Shown: positions 25,749-34,473 of the stretch, one piece after another | Position numbering within the stretch: the first letter of the stretch is position 1 | How the letters are laid out: the number at the start of each line of letters is the position of its first letter | Assembly (NCBI RefSeq): GCF_000721495.1 | Contig: NZ_JOHY01000026.1 | Location: 1 to 64,000, forward strand | From: Streptomyces sp. NRRL F-5123 | GTDB lineage: Bacteria; Actinomycetota; Actinomycetes; Streptomycetales; Streptomycetaceae | Length of the DNA: 64,000 nt | Direction of reading: 5' to 3' | The notes under the pieces: generated by a model | Told to the model about the DNA's origin: nothing | The model's database searches: none | What the model saw: only the letters and a program-made list of their open reading frames with translations | Made by a program: the position numbers and the translations under genes

Positions 25749-26777
25749 GTGGCCACCTATCGCGTTGCCCAGGTGCCCGCCGCCGGCGGGGCGTTGGCGA
25801 TCGCCGAGCGCGAGCCGTCCCCGCCCGGCCCTGGACACGTACGGATCACCGTCGACGCGTGCGGGATCTGCCACAGCGACGCCGGGTTCGTGGAGGGCGG
25901 CTATCCGGGCCTGTCCTACCCGCTGGTGCCCGGCCACGAGATCGCCGGGCGGATCGCCGAGCTGGGTGAGGGGGTCGCGGAGCGCGGCTGGAAGACGGGT
26001 GACCGGGTCGGAGTCGGCTGGTTCGGCGGCTCCTGCGGCCACTGCACGCCCTGCCGCCAGGGCGACTTCATCGTGTGCGAGAACCTGAAGGTGCCCGGCT
26101 GGGCGTACGAGGGCGGCTTCGGCGAGTCCGTCGTCGCCCCCGCCGACGCGCTCGCCCGCATCCCCGACGGGCTCTCCGCCGCCGACGCGGCCCCGCTGGG
26201 CTGCGCGGGCGTGACGACCTTCAACGGACTGCGCCGCAGCTCCGCGCACCCCGGCGACCTGGTCGCCGTCCTCGGCATCGGCGGGCTCGGCCACCTCGGG
26301 GTGCGGTACGCCGCCGCGATGGGCTTCGAGACGGTCGCCATCGCGCGCGGCCCCGAAAAGGCGCAATTCGCCAAGGAGTTGGGCGCCCACCACTACATCG
26401 ACAGCGCCGCCACCCCCGCCGCCGACGCGCTGCGGGCGCTGGGCGGCGCGAAGGTCGTGCTGGCCACGGTCGGCAACTCCGAGGCGATCGCCTCCACCGT
26501 GGACGGGCTCGGCCCGCGCGGCGAGCTGGTCGTCATCGGCGCGACCACCGAGCCGCTGGGCATCCACCCGCTCCAACTGATCATGCAGGCCCGGGTCGTG
26601 CGCGGCCATCCGTCCGGCACGTCGCAGGACGTCGAGGACACGATGGCCTTCAGCGCGCTGCACGGCATCACCCCGATGACCGAGACGGCCCCGCTGGCCG
26701 ACGCCGACGCCGCCTACCGCCGGATGCTCTCGGGCAAGGCCCGCTTCCGCATGGTGCTGCTCCCGCAGGAGGGCTGA
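25749..26777 (+). CDS. Zinc-dependent alcohol dehydrogenase
   Basis: A 342-residue medium-chain dehydrogenase. Catalytic zinc ligands are in CGICHSD (Cys 41) and GHE (His 63); the structural-zinc cysteines are in SCGHCTPCRQGDFIVC. The NAD(P)-binding motif is GIGGLGHLG near 180. This fits the AdhP-like group oxidising primary alcohols. The GTG start at 25749 follows GGAGGT with good spacing. A 27-bp tandem duplication spans its stop codon, and a strong terminator follows at 26846. Confidence 0.92.
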   Translation: MATYRVAQVPAAGGALAIAEREPSPPGPGHVRITVDACGICHSDAGFVEGGYPGLSYPLVPGHEIAGRIAELGEGVAERGWKTGDRVGVGWFGGSCGHCTPCRQGDFIVCENLKVPGWAYEGGFGESVVAPADALARIPDGLSAADAAPLGCAGVTTFNGLRRSSAHPGDLVAVLGIGGLGHLGVRYAAAMGFETVAIARGPEKAQFAKELGAHHYIDSAATPAADALRALGGAKVVLATVGNSEAIASTVDGLGPRGELVVIGATTEPLGIHPLQLIMQARVVRGHPSGTSQDVEDTMAFSALHGITPMTETAPLADADAAYRRMLSGKARFRMVLLPQEG

Positions 26778-26845
26778 GCCCTGATGCTCCCGCAGGAGGG
26801 CTGAGCCCCACGAGAGTGCCCGCGGGTGCGAGTGCCCGTAGGCGG

Positions 26846-26884
26846 ACGGCCCCACCCCGCGAGGCCCTGCGGGGGCGGGGCCGT
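26846..26884. terminator. Strong hairpin after the alcohol dehydrogenase
   Basis: ACGGCCCCACCCCGC (26846-26860) pairs with GCGGGGGCGGGGCCGT (26869-26884), a nearly perfect 15-bp stem with an 8-base loop. It lies between convergent genes and may serve both. Confidence 0.65.
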
Positions 26885-26981
26885 ACGCCCGCGCACCCGC
26901 CGCCGGGGTTCGGCGACGGGTGCGCGGGGGCAGGTGCGGGTGTTCCCGGGGTCGGACGGCGGTCCGGCTCGGCCCCCACCG

Positions 26982-27389
26982 TCAGGCGGCGTCGAGCGCC
27001 GCGGTGATCTTGCGGCTCATGTCCGCCATGACCGGGCCCGGCGCGCCCTTCTGCGCCAGCGACGCGGCCTCGACCGCGGTGAGCACGGTGCTGCGGAAGC
27101 CGGCCGCCTCGGCGGCGTCCTGCTTCGCCAGCAGGCTCATGGTCGCGGTCAGGGCGGGCAGGATGCGGTCGGCCATCTCGGCGACGGACTTTCCGCCGAG
27201 GTCGCCGATCTTCGACTTCGCGGCCAGGACGTGGCCGACCTCGCCGGTCGCCGAGGCGAGCGCGATCGAGCCGTGGGTGGCGGCCTTGTGCGGCTTGCCG
27301 GTCGCGCCCGCCGCGGCCATGAGGGTCACGGCGCCGTAGGCGGCGGTGCGCAGGGTCTGCCGGTCCTGGGCGGAGAGGGTGAGTGCCAT
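26982..27389 (-). CDS. Small helical protein under a SARP-like operator
   Basis: A 135-residue Ala-rich, all-helical protein (MALTLSAQDRQTLRTAAYGAVTLM..., GEVGHVLAAKSKIGDLGGKS). It has no signal or membrane helix and no motif that I recognise. The ATG at 27389 follows AAGGAG. Its upstream region carries three heptamers at 11-bp spacing that nearly copy the site before the DrrA-type gene, so both may answer to the same BTAD-type regulator. Regular expression control suggests a real, possibly stress-related, function. Confidence 0.72.
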   Translation of the reverse strand: MALTLSAQDRQTLRTAAYGAVTLMAAAGATGKPHKAATHGSIALASATGEVGHVLAAKSKIGDLGGKSVAEMADRILPALTATMSLLAKQDAAEAAGFRSTVLTAVEAASLAQKGAPGPVMADMSRKITAALDAA

Positions 27390-27469
27390 GGTGGTGAGCT
27401 CCTTCGGCCGGGGCCGGGGCCCCTTGCCGGGCCCCGCGCTTCCTTGTGGCCCAGAGCTTCCGCCCGCCG

Positions 27470-27498
27470 GGTTTCACGCCGGTCGCACCGCGCTTTCA
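27470..27498 (-). promoter_or_regulatory. Second SARP/BTAD-type operator
   Basis: On the minus strand the heptamers TGAAAGC (27498-27492), TGCGACC (27487-27481) and TGAAACC (27476-27470) are each separated by exactly 4 bp. Sequence, order and spacing match the site at 3449-3477 closely. It lies 80 bp upstream of the small helical protein gene. Confidence 0.6.
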
Positions 27499-27640
27499 CG
27501 TCCCGGCGGTGGGTGAAACCCCCCGAAACCGGAGGCCGTTGCGACGCCGGGACGTCGAGGGCGGCGCGCCTGCTCCGTTCCCGGAGCGGGAGCGGCCACC
27601 GTTGCCGTACCCAGCAGGCGACAAGTGGAGGAGGCCCGCC

Positions 27641-28105
27641 GTGGCGGTCCAGCGGATGGACAACGTCCTGATCGTCGTCGAGGATCTCGACGCCGTCATC
27701 ACGTTCTTCGAGGAGATCGGCCTGGAGCTGGAGGGGCGCTTCCCCCTCAACGGCACATGGGCCGAGCGCGTCATCGGGCTGCGCGACGTCCGGCAGGAAG
27801 TGGCGATGCTGCGCGTCCCGGGCGGCCACGGGCGGGTGGAACTGGCCCGGTTCGACCGGCCGCGGGCCGTCCGGCCCGAGCCGTACGAGGCGCCGTCCAA
27901 CACGCTCGGGCTGAGGCGCGTGATGTTCGCCGTCGACGACATCCGCGACACCGTGGCGCGGCTGCGCGGGCTCGGCGCCGAAGTGGTCGACGAGATCGTG
28001 CGGTTCGAGAACGCCTACCTGCTCGCGTACGTCCGCGGTCCGGAGAACATCGTCGTCGGGCTCGCCGAGGAGCTGAACTCCGCCTCCGCGCAGGGGGATC
28101 AGTAG
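27641..28105 (+). CDS. VOC/glyoxalase family protein
   Basis: A 154-residue protein with two beta-alpha-beta-beta-beta units typical of the vicinal oxygen chelate fold: QRMDNVLIVVEDLDAVITFFEEIGLE in the first and LRRVMFAVDDIRDTVARLRGLGAEV in the second, ending with a Glu-containing strand. Such proteins bind a metal and act in detoxification, isomerisation or resistance. The GTG at 27641 follows GGAGGAGG. It is divergent from the small helical protein. Confidence 0.88.
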   Translation: MAVQRMDNVLIVVEDLDAVITFFEEIGLELEGRFPLNGTWAERVIGLRDVRQEVAMLRVPGGHGRVELARFDRPRAVRPEPYEAPSNTLGLRRVMFAVDDIRDTVARLRGLGAEVVDEIVRFENAYLLAYVRGPENIVVGLAEELNSASAQGDQ

Positions 28106-28832
28106 CCGGCGGCGAGGCGCTCCCCGAGGTGCCGGGGGCACTCGGCCTCCGCTCGGCCGGAAACCTCCGCAACGCACCCACAGCCGCAGGGCAACGCCCC
28201 CGGGCTGATGGCCCATCGCGCGCCTGCCGAGCGGACTGCCCTGGCGCGTGTCGCGCCAAAACGCACCCCCGGCCGGATGCTCCCCCACGCCGTGGACAAC
28301 GGGCGCCGGCGGCGGTGGACGCGCTGCTGGGCCGAGGCCGCTGGGCGGGCGTGGCCGGGGCCGACCGGGGACCGCTCGGCACACACTGCCGGATGACGGA
28401 CCCCGCGCCTACCGTGACCCAGCTGACCAGCACCGCCGGGCCCGCCGGTCTCCCCCCGGACCAGGTGCTCGACGGAGCCGGGAGCGCGGCACCGGCCGCC
28501 GTGCGCGCAGCGCGGCCGGGTCTGCCAGGAGCGGCTCGGCGAACTCGTCGGGGGCGTGCCACGCCCCGGTGCCGAAGGGGCGTTGGTCCCGGTCACGGTT
28601 GCGGCCGGGCTCCGGCGCGGGCCGGGGCGGACGCAGCGGTGCTGCTGGCGGTCATGCCCCGATGCGGGCAGCGGGCGGCGGGCCCGCGCCCGGGATTCGC
28701 CGTCACCGACCTGGCCTCGGGGGAGGCCCGCGGCCACGATGTGGTGCGGACCCGCTGGGCGGGAGCCTCGGCGTAGGCGGCGCCGGCCCGACAGGCTGGA
28801 AGGCGGGGCCGCGGGTGCCATGGGTGGTCAGT
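28106..28832. other. 727-bp stretch without a convincing gene
   Basis: Several overlapping frames are open but none shows sustained protein-like composition. A short piece from an ATG at 28393 (MTDPAPTVTQLTSTAGPAG) looks protein-like and then degenerates; in the third minus-strand frame around 28500-28570 a stretch reads FGTGAWHAPDEFAEPLLADP. These may be remnants of decayed genes. No promoter or repeat stands out. Confidence 0.4.
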
Positions 28833-30161
28833 TCATGTGTCGGCCTGATGACCGGCGGCTCTGCCTGTGGAGTCCCGGCGCATCGCGGTCATGCTCAGGT
28901 CGGCCAGGCGGGGCACGAACGCGACGTCGAGTTCGTCGACCGGGTGGAGCAGGCCCCGTTCGCCGGCCTCGGCCAGCCACACGGTGCAGGCGGCGCCGGG
29001 GTAGGCGGGGTTGACACCGATCTCGCCTTTGGGGAGGAAGCCGTTGAACGGTGTCGCGATCTGGTGGTCGTTCCAGTAACTCCATGCCCGCAGGGCCTTG
29101 GCCTGTTCGAAGGCGAGGTAGAGCTGCGGGTAGCGCTCCAGAATCCGCATCTCGCGGAACAGGCACTGCCCCAGCAGGGACGGCGCGGTCCGGCTGAGGC
29201 TGTTGAAGTCCTGGCCGCGGAAGGTGAAAGCCGTCGCGTCCTGGCCGTGGTCGAGCGCTACTGCGGTGAACAGGTGGGACAGGCGGTCCCTGGTGTAGCG
29301 GGCTGCGCCCGGATCGAGGCGGGGCTCGATGCCGGCGATCAGTGCGTGGAGGCGGTCGGCGCCCGGGTGGAAGCGGGACAGGTCGAACAGCGTGCCCATG
29401 CTGCTGACCGCGGAGAACGCCAGCCGCTTGCAGAGCCCGTTGTTCATCTCGCCGACTTCTGCGTACGCCCGGGTCTGCGCGCTGGTGGAGTGGAGCATCA
29501 GGTACTCCGACAGCACCTCGAAGTACACGTAGCCCAGGAACGGCAGGACGGGGACGGCTGCGGCCAGCTGGTCGACGAACGCCTCCGGCGGTGTGCCCCG
29601 CCCGGTGGCGTTGGCCAGGACCGTGTCCAGGAACGGCGCAGCCGTGCGGATCTGCTGCACGGCCCGCCGACGGAGCCGGGCGTCCTCGGCCTCGGTGAGG
29701 AATCCGCGAAGGTCCTGGTAGGTGCCCAGGTGGACGGGCCCCAGCCGCAGGTAGTCGATCCCCCGGGCCGGCACGGGTGAATCCGGGGTGATCTCGATGA
29801 CCAGGGTGCGGGTGTGCGGTTTGGTCCGCAGCAGGTACGCGCCGAGGTTGTGCGGCCGCAGCCCGTTGGCGGTGGGCGTCAGCGGAGCGCAGTACAGCGC
29901 GGCCACCAGGCATCCGGACGAGGCGTACAGCTGGCCGCTGGCGCGTATGGCGTCCAGTGCGGTCGTGGTGTGCATCAGGTGGATCGGGTGGCCGCTGGCG
30001 AGCTGTCGGGTCATGGCGTTGCCGGCCAGCAGCGGCCCGCCGGGGGTGTCGGTTTGGAGGTAGCGCAGCCAGTCGGCGTCGCTCTGGGCGCATCCGGCGG
30101 GCACCGGGCGCGGGCGCGGGGCGGTGTAGTCGGTGTGGGCGTCGTCGAGGTCGGTGTCCAT
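28833..30161 (-). CDS. Unknown 442-aa protein with ART-like-looking N-terminal domain
   Basis: A 442-residue cytoplasmic protein of no family that I can name. Near residues 60-90 it reads IHLMHTTTALDAIRASGQLYASSG, and then a strand LVIEITPDSPVPARG. A His-containing strand followed by a helix and 'I..SG.L' is how DarT and other ADP-ribosyltransferase-like folds begin, so a similar fold is possible but unproven. The rest is helical with a conserved-looking ATPFNGFLPKGEIGVNPAYPG near the C-terminus. It sits 9 bp downstream of the HD-domain gene in the same direction, so the two are probably one operon. Confidence 0.75.
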   Translation of the reverse strand: MDTDLDDAHTDYTAPRPRPVPAGCAQSDADWLRYLQTDTPGGPLLAGNAMTRQLASGHPIHLMHTTTALDAIRASGQLYASSGCLVAALYCAPLTPTANGLRPHNLGAYLLRTKPHTRTLVIEITPDSPVPARGIDYLRLGPVHLGTYQDLRGFLTEAEDARLRRRAVQQIRTAAPFLDTVLANATGRGTPPEAFVDQLAAAVPVLPFLGYVYFEVLSEYLMLHSTSAQTRAYAEVGEMNNGLCKRLAFSAVSSMGTLFDLSRFHPGADRLHALIAGIEPRLDPGAARYTRDRLSHLFTAVALDHGQDATAFTFRGQDFNSLSRTAPSLLGQCLFREMRILERYPQLYLAFEQAKALRAWSYWNDHQIATPFNGFLPKGEIGVNPAYPGAACTVWLAEAGERGLLHPVDELDVAFVPRLADLSMTAMRRDSTGRAAGHQADT

Positions 30162-30170
30162 GGGCGTCTC

Positions 30171-30926
30171 CTACGGGGTGCAGGTGATCAAGCTCTGGCG
30201 TGCGCTGGTGACGGCGCCCGCGGGGGTTGAGCCGTCGTGGACGGCCTGCTCGCTGCGTACGACGAGAGCGAACGCGGCGGGCGGCAGCCACCCGGGCACC
30301 GTGATGCGCAACTGCGTCAGGTCGGGCCACCACCGCTGCAGCGGCAGGCGGTAGCGGTCCAGGCAGTCGGCCGCCTTCAGGACGTCGACCAGGAACGGGT
30401 CCGCCTGGTAGCCGCGTTCCCGGGACGGGGTGAACTGCTCGTAGGGCACGTCGTGGACGGCGACCGCGTCCGCCGCACGCTGCAGCATCGCCTCCGGCAG
30501 CTCGTGCCCCAGGGCGCGGGTGACCGCCGCGGCGTGGTCGCCGAGCCACCGTGCGGCGCGCTGTCCGTGACCGTGGTCGGCCCGGTCGTCGTGCCGCCGG
30601 CAGTCGTGGACCGCTCCGGCGATGCACGCCGCCGCGACGGCGTCGCTGTCGAGCCCCTGCTCCTGGGCCAGGAGCACGGCCAGGAGGCTGACGCGCCCGT
30701 TGTGGCGGATGCCGTGGTTGGAGTCGGCCACGGCCGGGACCGCGAACCAGTGTCTGTCCGGCACGAGGAGGAGCCCGGGGCGTGGGATGCTGGGCGCCGC
30801 GTCGAAGTTCGCCGGCCGGTTGTCCTCGATCCACCTGAGCGTCACCTGGTCCATGGGCTGGTGTGCCGGTAGACGGCGCTCCAAGGCGAGCGCGTGCAAG
30901 GAGCCGGGCGCGGCACGATCGGTCAT
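30171..30926 (-). CDS. HD-domain protein, predicted phosphohydrolase
   Basis: A 251-residue protein with a plausible HD-type metal-binding set: HGIRHNGRVSLLAVLLA (first His), AVHDCRRHDDRADHGHGQRAARWL (the HD doublet and further His), and AVAVHDVPYEQF near the C-terminus. HD enzymes cleave phosphate esters of nucleotides or similar. The ATG at 30926 follows GAGGT. The gene lies just 18 bp from the divergent glycosyltransferase gene and 9 bp ahead of the 442-aa gene, so it belongs to the same cluster. Confidence 0.82.
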   Translation of the reverse strand: MTDRAAPGSLHALALERRLPAHQPMDQVTLRWIEDNRPANFDAAPSIPRPGLLLVPDRHWFAVPAVADSNHGIRHNGRVSLLAVLLAQEQGLDSDAVAAACIAGAVHDCRRHDDRADHGHGQRAARWLGDHAAAVTRALGHELPEAMLQRAADAVAVHDVPYEQFTPSRERGYQADPFLVDVLKAADCLDRYRLPLQRWWPDLTQLRITVPGWLPPAAFALVVRSEQAVHDGSTPAGAVTSARQSLITCTP

Positions 30927-30944
30927 CGGGACCTCGACAGATAG

Positions 30945-31814
30945 GTGCGGGCAGGCGTGAAGCTGGGCGTGGCGATCCTGACGATGGGCACGCGGCCGAA
31001 GGAGCTGGCGGATCTGCTGGAATCGGTCCGCGCACAGACCGCTCCGGCAGCCCGGACGGTGGTGGTGGCCAACGGGTGCGAAGTGCCGGACCTGCCCCCG
31101 TGGGTCAAGACAGTGCAGCTGGCCGAGAACCTGGGGGTGACCGGCGGCCGCAACGCTGCACTGGAGCACCTGAAGGACATGGACCTCGTGCTCGACCTGG
31201 ACGACGACGGCCTGCTCGTCGCCGACGACGTCTTCGCCACGATCACCACGCTCTACGAGCAGGACCCGCGCCTGGGGATCGTCGGCTTCCGCATCGCCGA
31301 CGAGACCGGTGCGACCCAGCGCCGCCACGTGCCCCGGCTGCGGGCCGGGGACCCGATGCGGGGCGGGCCGGTGACCGGCTTCCTGGGCGGGGCGCACGTG
31401 CTGTCCACGAGGATGCTGGACGAGGTCGGGCCGTGGCCGCAGGCGTTCTTCTTCGCGCACGAAGAGACCGACATGGCCTGGCGGGCGATCGACGCCGACT
31501 GGAAGGTCGTCTACGAGCCGCACCTGCTGCTGCAGCACCCGCGTACCTCGCCGGCCCGGCACGCGTTCTTCTACCAGGTCAACGCCCGCAACCGGGTCTA
31601 CCTCGCCAGGCGCCACCTCCCGGCGGCGCTGGTACCCGTCTACCTGGGGGTGTGGGTGTCGCTGACACTGGCCCGCACCCGGAGCCTGTCGGGGCTGCGG
31701 GCCTGGTTCGGCGGCTTCGCCGAGGGCTGGCGCACCCCTTGCGGGCCGCGCAAACCGATGCGGTGGCGCACGGTGCTGGAGCTGACCCGCCTCGGCCGGC
31801 CCCCCGTGATCTGA
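30945..31814 (+). CDS. GT2 family glycosyltransferase
   Basis: A 289-residue GT-A fold enzyme. The N-terminal strand LGVAILTMGTRPKELADLLESV binds nucleotide, the metal-binding LDLDDDG motif is near 88, and the acceptor region reads GFLGGAHVLSTRMLDEVGPWPQAFFFAHEETDMAWR, with ED/H-type catalytic acid in HEETD. A C-terminal segment has a short hydrophobic stretch. The GTG at 30957 is an alternative start giving MKLGVAIL. It would add a sugar to an unknown acceptor, possibly using a sugar made by the epimerase encoded convergently 5 bp downstream. Confidence 0.88.
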   Translation: MRAGVKLGVAILTMGTRPKELADLLESVRAQTAPAARTVVVANGCEVPDLPPWVKTVQLAENLGVTGGRNAALEHLKDMDLVLDLDDDGLLVADDVFATITTLYEQDPRLGIVGFRIADETGATQRRHVPRLRAGDPMRGGPVTGFLGGAHVLSTRMLDEVGPWPQAFFFAHEETDMAWRAIDADWKVVYEPHLLLQHPRTSPARHAFFYQVNARNRVYLARRHLPAALVPVYLGVWVSLTLARTRSLSGLRAWFGGFAEGWRTPCGPRKPMRWRTVLELTRLGRPPVI

Positions 31815-31819
31815 CCGGC

Positions 31820-32863
31820 TCATGCCGCCCCGGCCTGGGCGCGCAGCCATTGCGGGATCGCCTCGGGAGACCGCTCCAGCCACGCCACGTAGCGGTCGAC
31901 GCCGTCCTCGATGCCCACCTGCGGAACCCAGTCCAGTACCCGCCGCATGCGGGTGATGTCGGCGCAGGCGCCCAGCGGGTCGCCCTGCGGCCTGGGCGTC
32001 TCGACGATCCGGGCGCCGGGAAAGTGCCGGCCCACCAGTTCGGCGACCTGCCGGATGGACGTGGCCCGGCCGGTCCCGACGTTCAAGGTCGCCCGCTCCG
32101 CGCCGCCGGTCACCGCCGCCAGCAGCGTCGCCTCGGCGATGTCGTCAACGTGCACGAAATCACGGACCTGCACCCCGCCGCCGTTCAGGTGCAGCGGCAG
32201 ACCCAGCGCGGCCCGCATCGCGAACCACGCCACGACCCAGCTGTGGCTGTTCTCCTTGACCACCTGCGGCTCGCCGTAGACCGAGAAGTACCGCACGATC
32301 GCGTACGAGCTGTCCGAGCCGCCCAGGACCAGTCCGGTCTGGTGCTCGCCCCACAGCTTGGTGTTGGCGTACACCGACTCGGGCGCCAGCCCGTCGTCCT
32401 CGGCGAACCGCGCCCCCACGTCCGCCGTGCCGGTACCGACGCCGTAGACGCTGGCCGAGGACACGAACACCAGCCGCCTGACGGTGCCGCTGTGCCGGGC
32501 CGCGGAGTCGAGCACGGTCTGTGTGCCGTCGACGTTGGCCCGCAGAGCCGCGGCCGGATTGCGAGTGCATTCCGCAACGTCGGCCAGGGCCGCGGCGTGG
32601 ATCACGTAGTCGCTGCGCGAGACCACGTCGTCCATCAGCGCGGCGTCGGTGATGTCCCCGGCGATGACGTCCCCGTCCTGCGGGGACAGCCCGAACACCG
32701 AGGAGTAGACGGACGACCCGTAGGCATCCAGCCTGCCCACGGCCAGCGGCTTGGCGCCCAGCGCCCGGAGCCTGTGCACGATACGGCTGCCGATCAGCCC
32801 GAATCCCCCGGTCACCGCAACCGTCGCACCCGACAGATCAGCAAAGCGGTCCTGTGTGTCCAC
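31820..32863 (-). CDS. NAD-dependent nucleotide-sugar epimerase/dehydratase
   Basis: A 347-residue extended SDR protein. The Rossmann motif TGGFGLIG is near 18-25, the catalytic Ser is in FVSSASVYG, and the YxxxK pair in YANTKLWGEH. The later DFVHVDDIAEATLLA block is typical of sugar epimerases acting on UDP- or dTDP-sugars. The GTG at 32863 follows GGGTGGGG; an in-frame GTG two codons upstream is possible. It is convergent with the glycosyltransferase and divergent from the HTH regulator across 193 bp. Confidence 0.88.
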   Translation of the reverse strand: MDTQDRFADLSGATVAVTGGFGLIGSRIVHRLRALGAKPLAVGRLDAYGSSVYSSVFGLSPQDGDVIAGDITDAALMDDVVSRSDYVIHAAALADVAECTRNPAAALRANVDGTQTVLDSAARHSGTVRRLVFVSSASVYGVGTGTADVGARFAEDDGLAPESVYANTKLWGEHQTGLVLGGSDSSYAIVRYFSVYGEPQVVKENSHSWVVAWFAMRAALGLPLHLNGGGVQVRDFVHVDDIAEATLLAAVTGGAERATLNVGTGRATSIRQVAELVGRHFPGARIVETPRPQGDPLGACADITRMRRVLDWVPQVGIEDGVDRYVAWLERSPEAIPQWLRAQAGAA

Positions 32864-33056
32864 GTCGACCCCACCCTTCGACAGCACCGCGCCCCGATGC
32901 GCGGCGTCCGCTGCCGAGGACACCACCAGCCGCCGCTCATCCCCCAGGGGACGACTGTGTGCCCGGTGTGTGCCCGCCGCGGTGACGCCCTCTCAGGACG
33001 CCGCCGGGTACGGCAAGGTGTTACAGCAGGCACCGGGCGGCACCTCGGGGGGCGAC

Positions 33057-34379
33057 ATGAAACTGGACCGGCATCCGCTCACACACATCCGCCGGCACCA
33101 CAACTGGTCCATGGACGACCTGGCCCGCCTACTCCGCGACCAGGCCCGACGGCTAGGTCTGCGCAGCGGCATCGACCGCAACCGGATCTGGCTGTGGGAG
33201 TCCGAACGCGCCGTACCCGGCCAGGAAAGCCAGACGCTGCTGGCAGCCGTCCTCGACGTCCCCCTCGCCTACATCGGACGACACCCCTGGCCGACATGGC
33301 TCCCCGCCGCTTTCGAACAGCCCGCTGCGTTCAGTCCATCCGGCAGCCGGGCCGCGATCAGAGAGGTTCAGATCACCCGCATGGACCGACGATCCTTCCT
33401 GGTGTTCAGCAGCAGCGCCCTCGTTGACGTTGCTGCCGACTGGGCCCGCATCGAGCCGCGTCACCTCTCGCAGGCACTCGACGGGCGGCGCGTCGACCCC
33501 GACCTCCTGAGCTGGCTGGAGCAGCGCTCCGGCGAACTGCGCGCCCACGCCAACGGACCGCACCACCACCAGATCTCCGGCCTCGTCGACGCCCACCTGG
33601 CCACCACGATCGATCTCCTCGACCACAGCCGCTACACCACAGCAGCCGGCCGTCGCCTGCACACCGTGGCGGCCGGCCTCGCACACTGCGCCGGGTGGCT
33701 GCGCTTCGACGCCGACCGGCACGCCGGCGCCCAACGGCACTGGCAGGCCGCCGTCCACGCCGCCCACCAGGCCGACGACCGGGATCTCGCCGCCGTCGCC
33801 CTGTCCGACCTTGCCTACCAGGCAGCCTGGCTGGCCCGGCCCGCGGATGCGGTCCGTATCCTGGAGCACGCCCGCTCCCGCACCCGCGCCCCGGCCGTCC
33901 GGTCCCTGCTCGACCTGCGCCGCGCCAGGGCCTGTGCCGTCCTCCGGGACCGCCACGCAGCAGGGCTCGCGCTGGCGTCCTCCGAGGCCGAGCTCGACCG
34001 GATGACCCCCCAGAGCACACCTCCGGCGGTCTCCTGGATGTCGCAGTCCGACATCGACGCAGACGCGGGACGCTGCTGGCTCGACCTCGGCGATCCGGCC
34101 CGCGCCGACGCCGCCATCAGCACTGGGCTGCGCGACCTCGACCCCTCCCGCTCCCGCACCAAGGCCGTGTTCCTGACCTACCGCGCCGAAAGCTCGCTGC
34201 GTGACCGTGACGCCGCTGCCGCGGCCGACGGCGCCCGGGCCGCCTTCGACGCCGCCCTCGACACAGGGGCCGCCCGCTGCATCGACCTGGTCTCCGCGCT
34301 CATCCGGCGCCTGGACGGACGCACCGAGCGACCGCTGGCCGAGCTACGCGACTACGCCCGGGAACGACTGGCCGGGTAG
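33057..34379 (+). CDS. NsdB-like HTH/TPR regulator
   Basis: A 440-residue protein. Residues 5-65 form a Cro/C1-type helix-turn-helix (LTHIRRHHNWSMDDLARLLRD ... RIWLWESERAVPGQ). After a linker with MDRRSFLVFSSSALV, the remainder is alpha-helical repeats of TPR type (QISGLVDAHL, AHQADDRDLAAVALSDLAYQ). This is the layout of NsdA/NsdB proteins, negative regulators of differentiation and antibiotic production in Streptomyces. The ATG at 33057 follows GGGGGG. Divergent placement suggests it controls the epimerase and perhaps the whole cluster. Confidence 0.85.
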   Translation: MKLDRHPLTHIRRHHNWSMDDLARLLRDQARRLGLRSGIDRNRIWLWESERAVPGQESQTLLAAVLDVPLAYIGRHPWPTWLPAAFEQPAAFSPSGSRAAIREVQITRMDRRSFLVFSSSALVDVAADWARIEPRHLSQALDGRRVDPDLLSWLEQRSGELRAHANGPHHHQISGLVDAHLATTIDLLDHSRYTTAAGRRLHTVAAGLAHCAGWLRFDADRHAGAQRHWQAAVHAAHQADDRDLAAVALSDLAYQAAWLARPADAVRILEHARSRTRAPAVRSLLDLRRARACAVLRDRHAAGLALASSEAELDRMTPQSTPPAVSWMSQSDIDADAGRCWLDLGDPARADAAISTGLRDLDPSRSRTKAVFLTYRAESSLRDRDAAAAADGARAAFDAALDTGAARCIDLVSALIRRLDGRTERPLAELRDYARERLAG

Positions 34380-34473
34380 ACGCTGCGTCCGACCACCGGC
34401 AGGCCCTGCGGGTGGCGCGCGCGGTACTCCCCGAGGGCCGTCCAGGACGGCGTACGGCACCGCCGCCGTGTCC

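Noticed and set aside
27511..27530. Additional TGAAACC and CGAAACC motifs next to the second SARP-like operator
   Set aside because: They are spaced by 10 bp, not 11, and do not continue as a third heptamer, so I did not count them as another operator for the VOC gene.
28106..28832. Overlapping frames including a start at 28393
   Set aside because: Protein-like composition is not sustained in any frame beyond about 40 codons; treated as possible gene debris rather than a gene.
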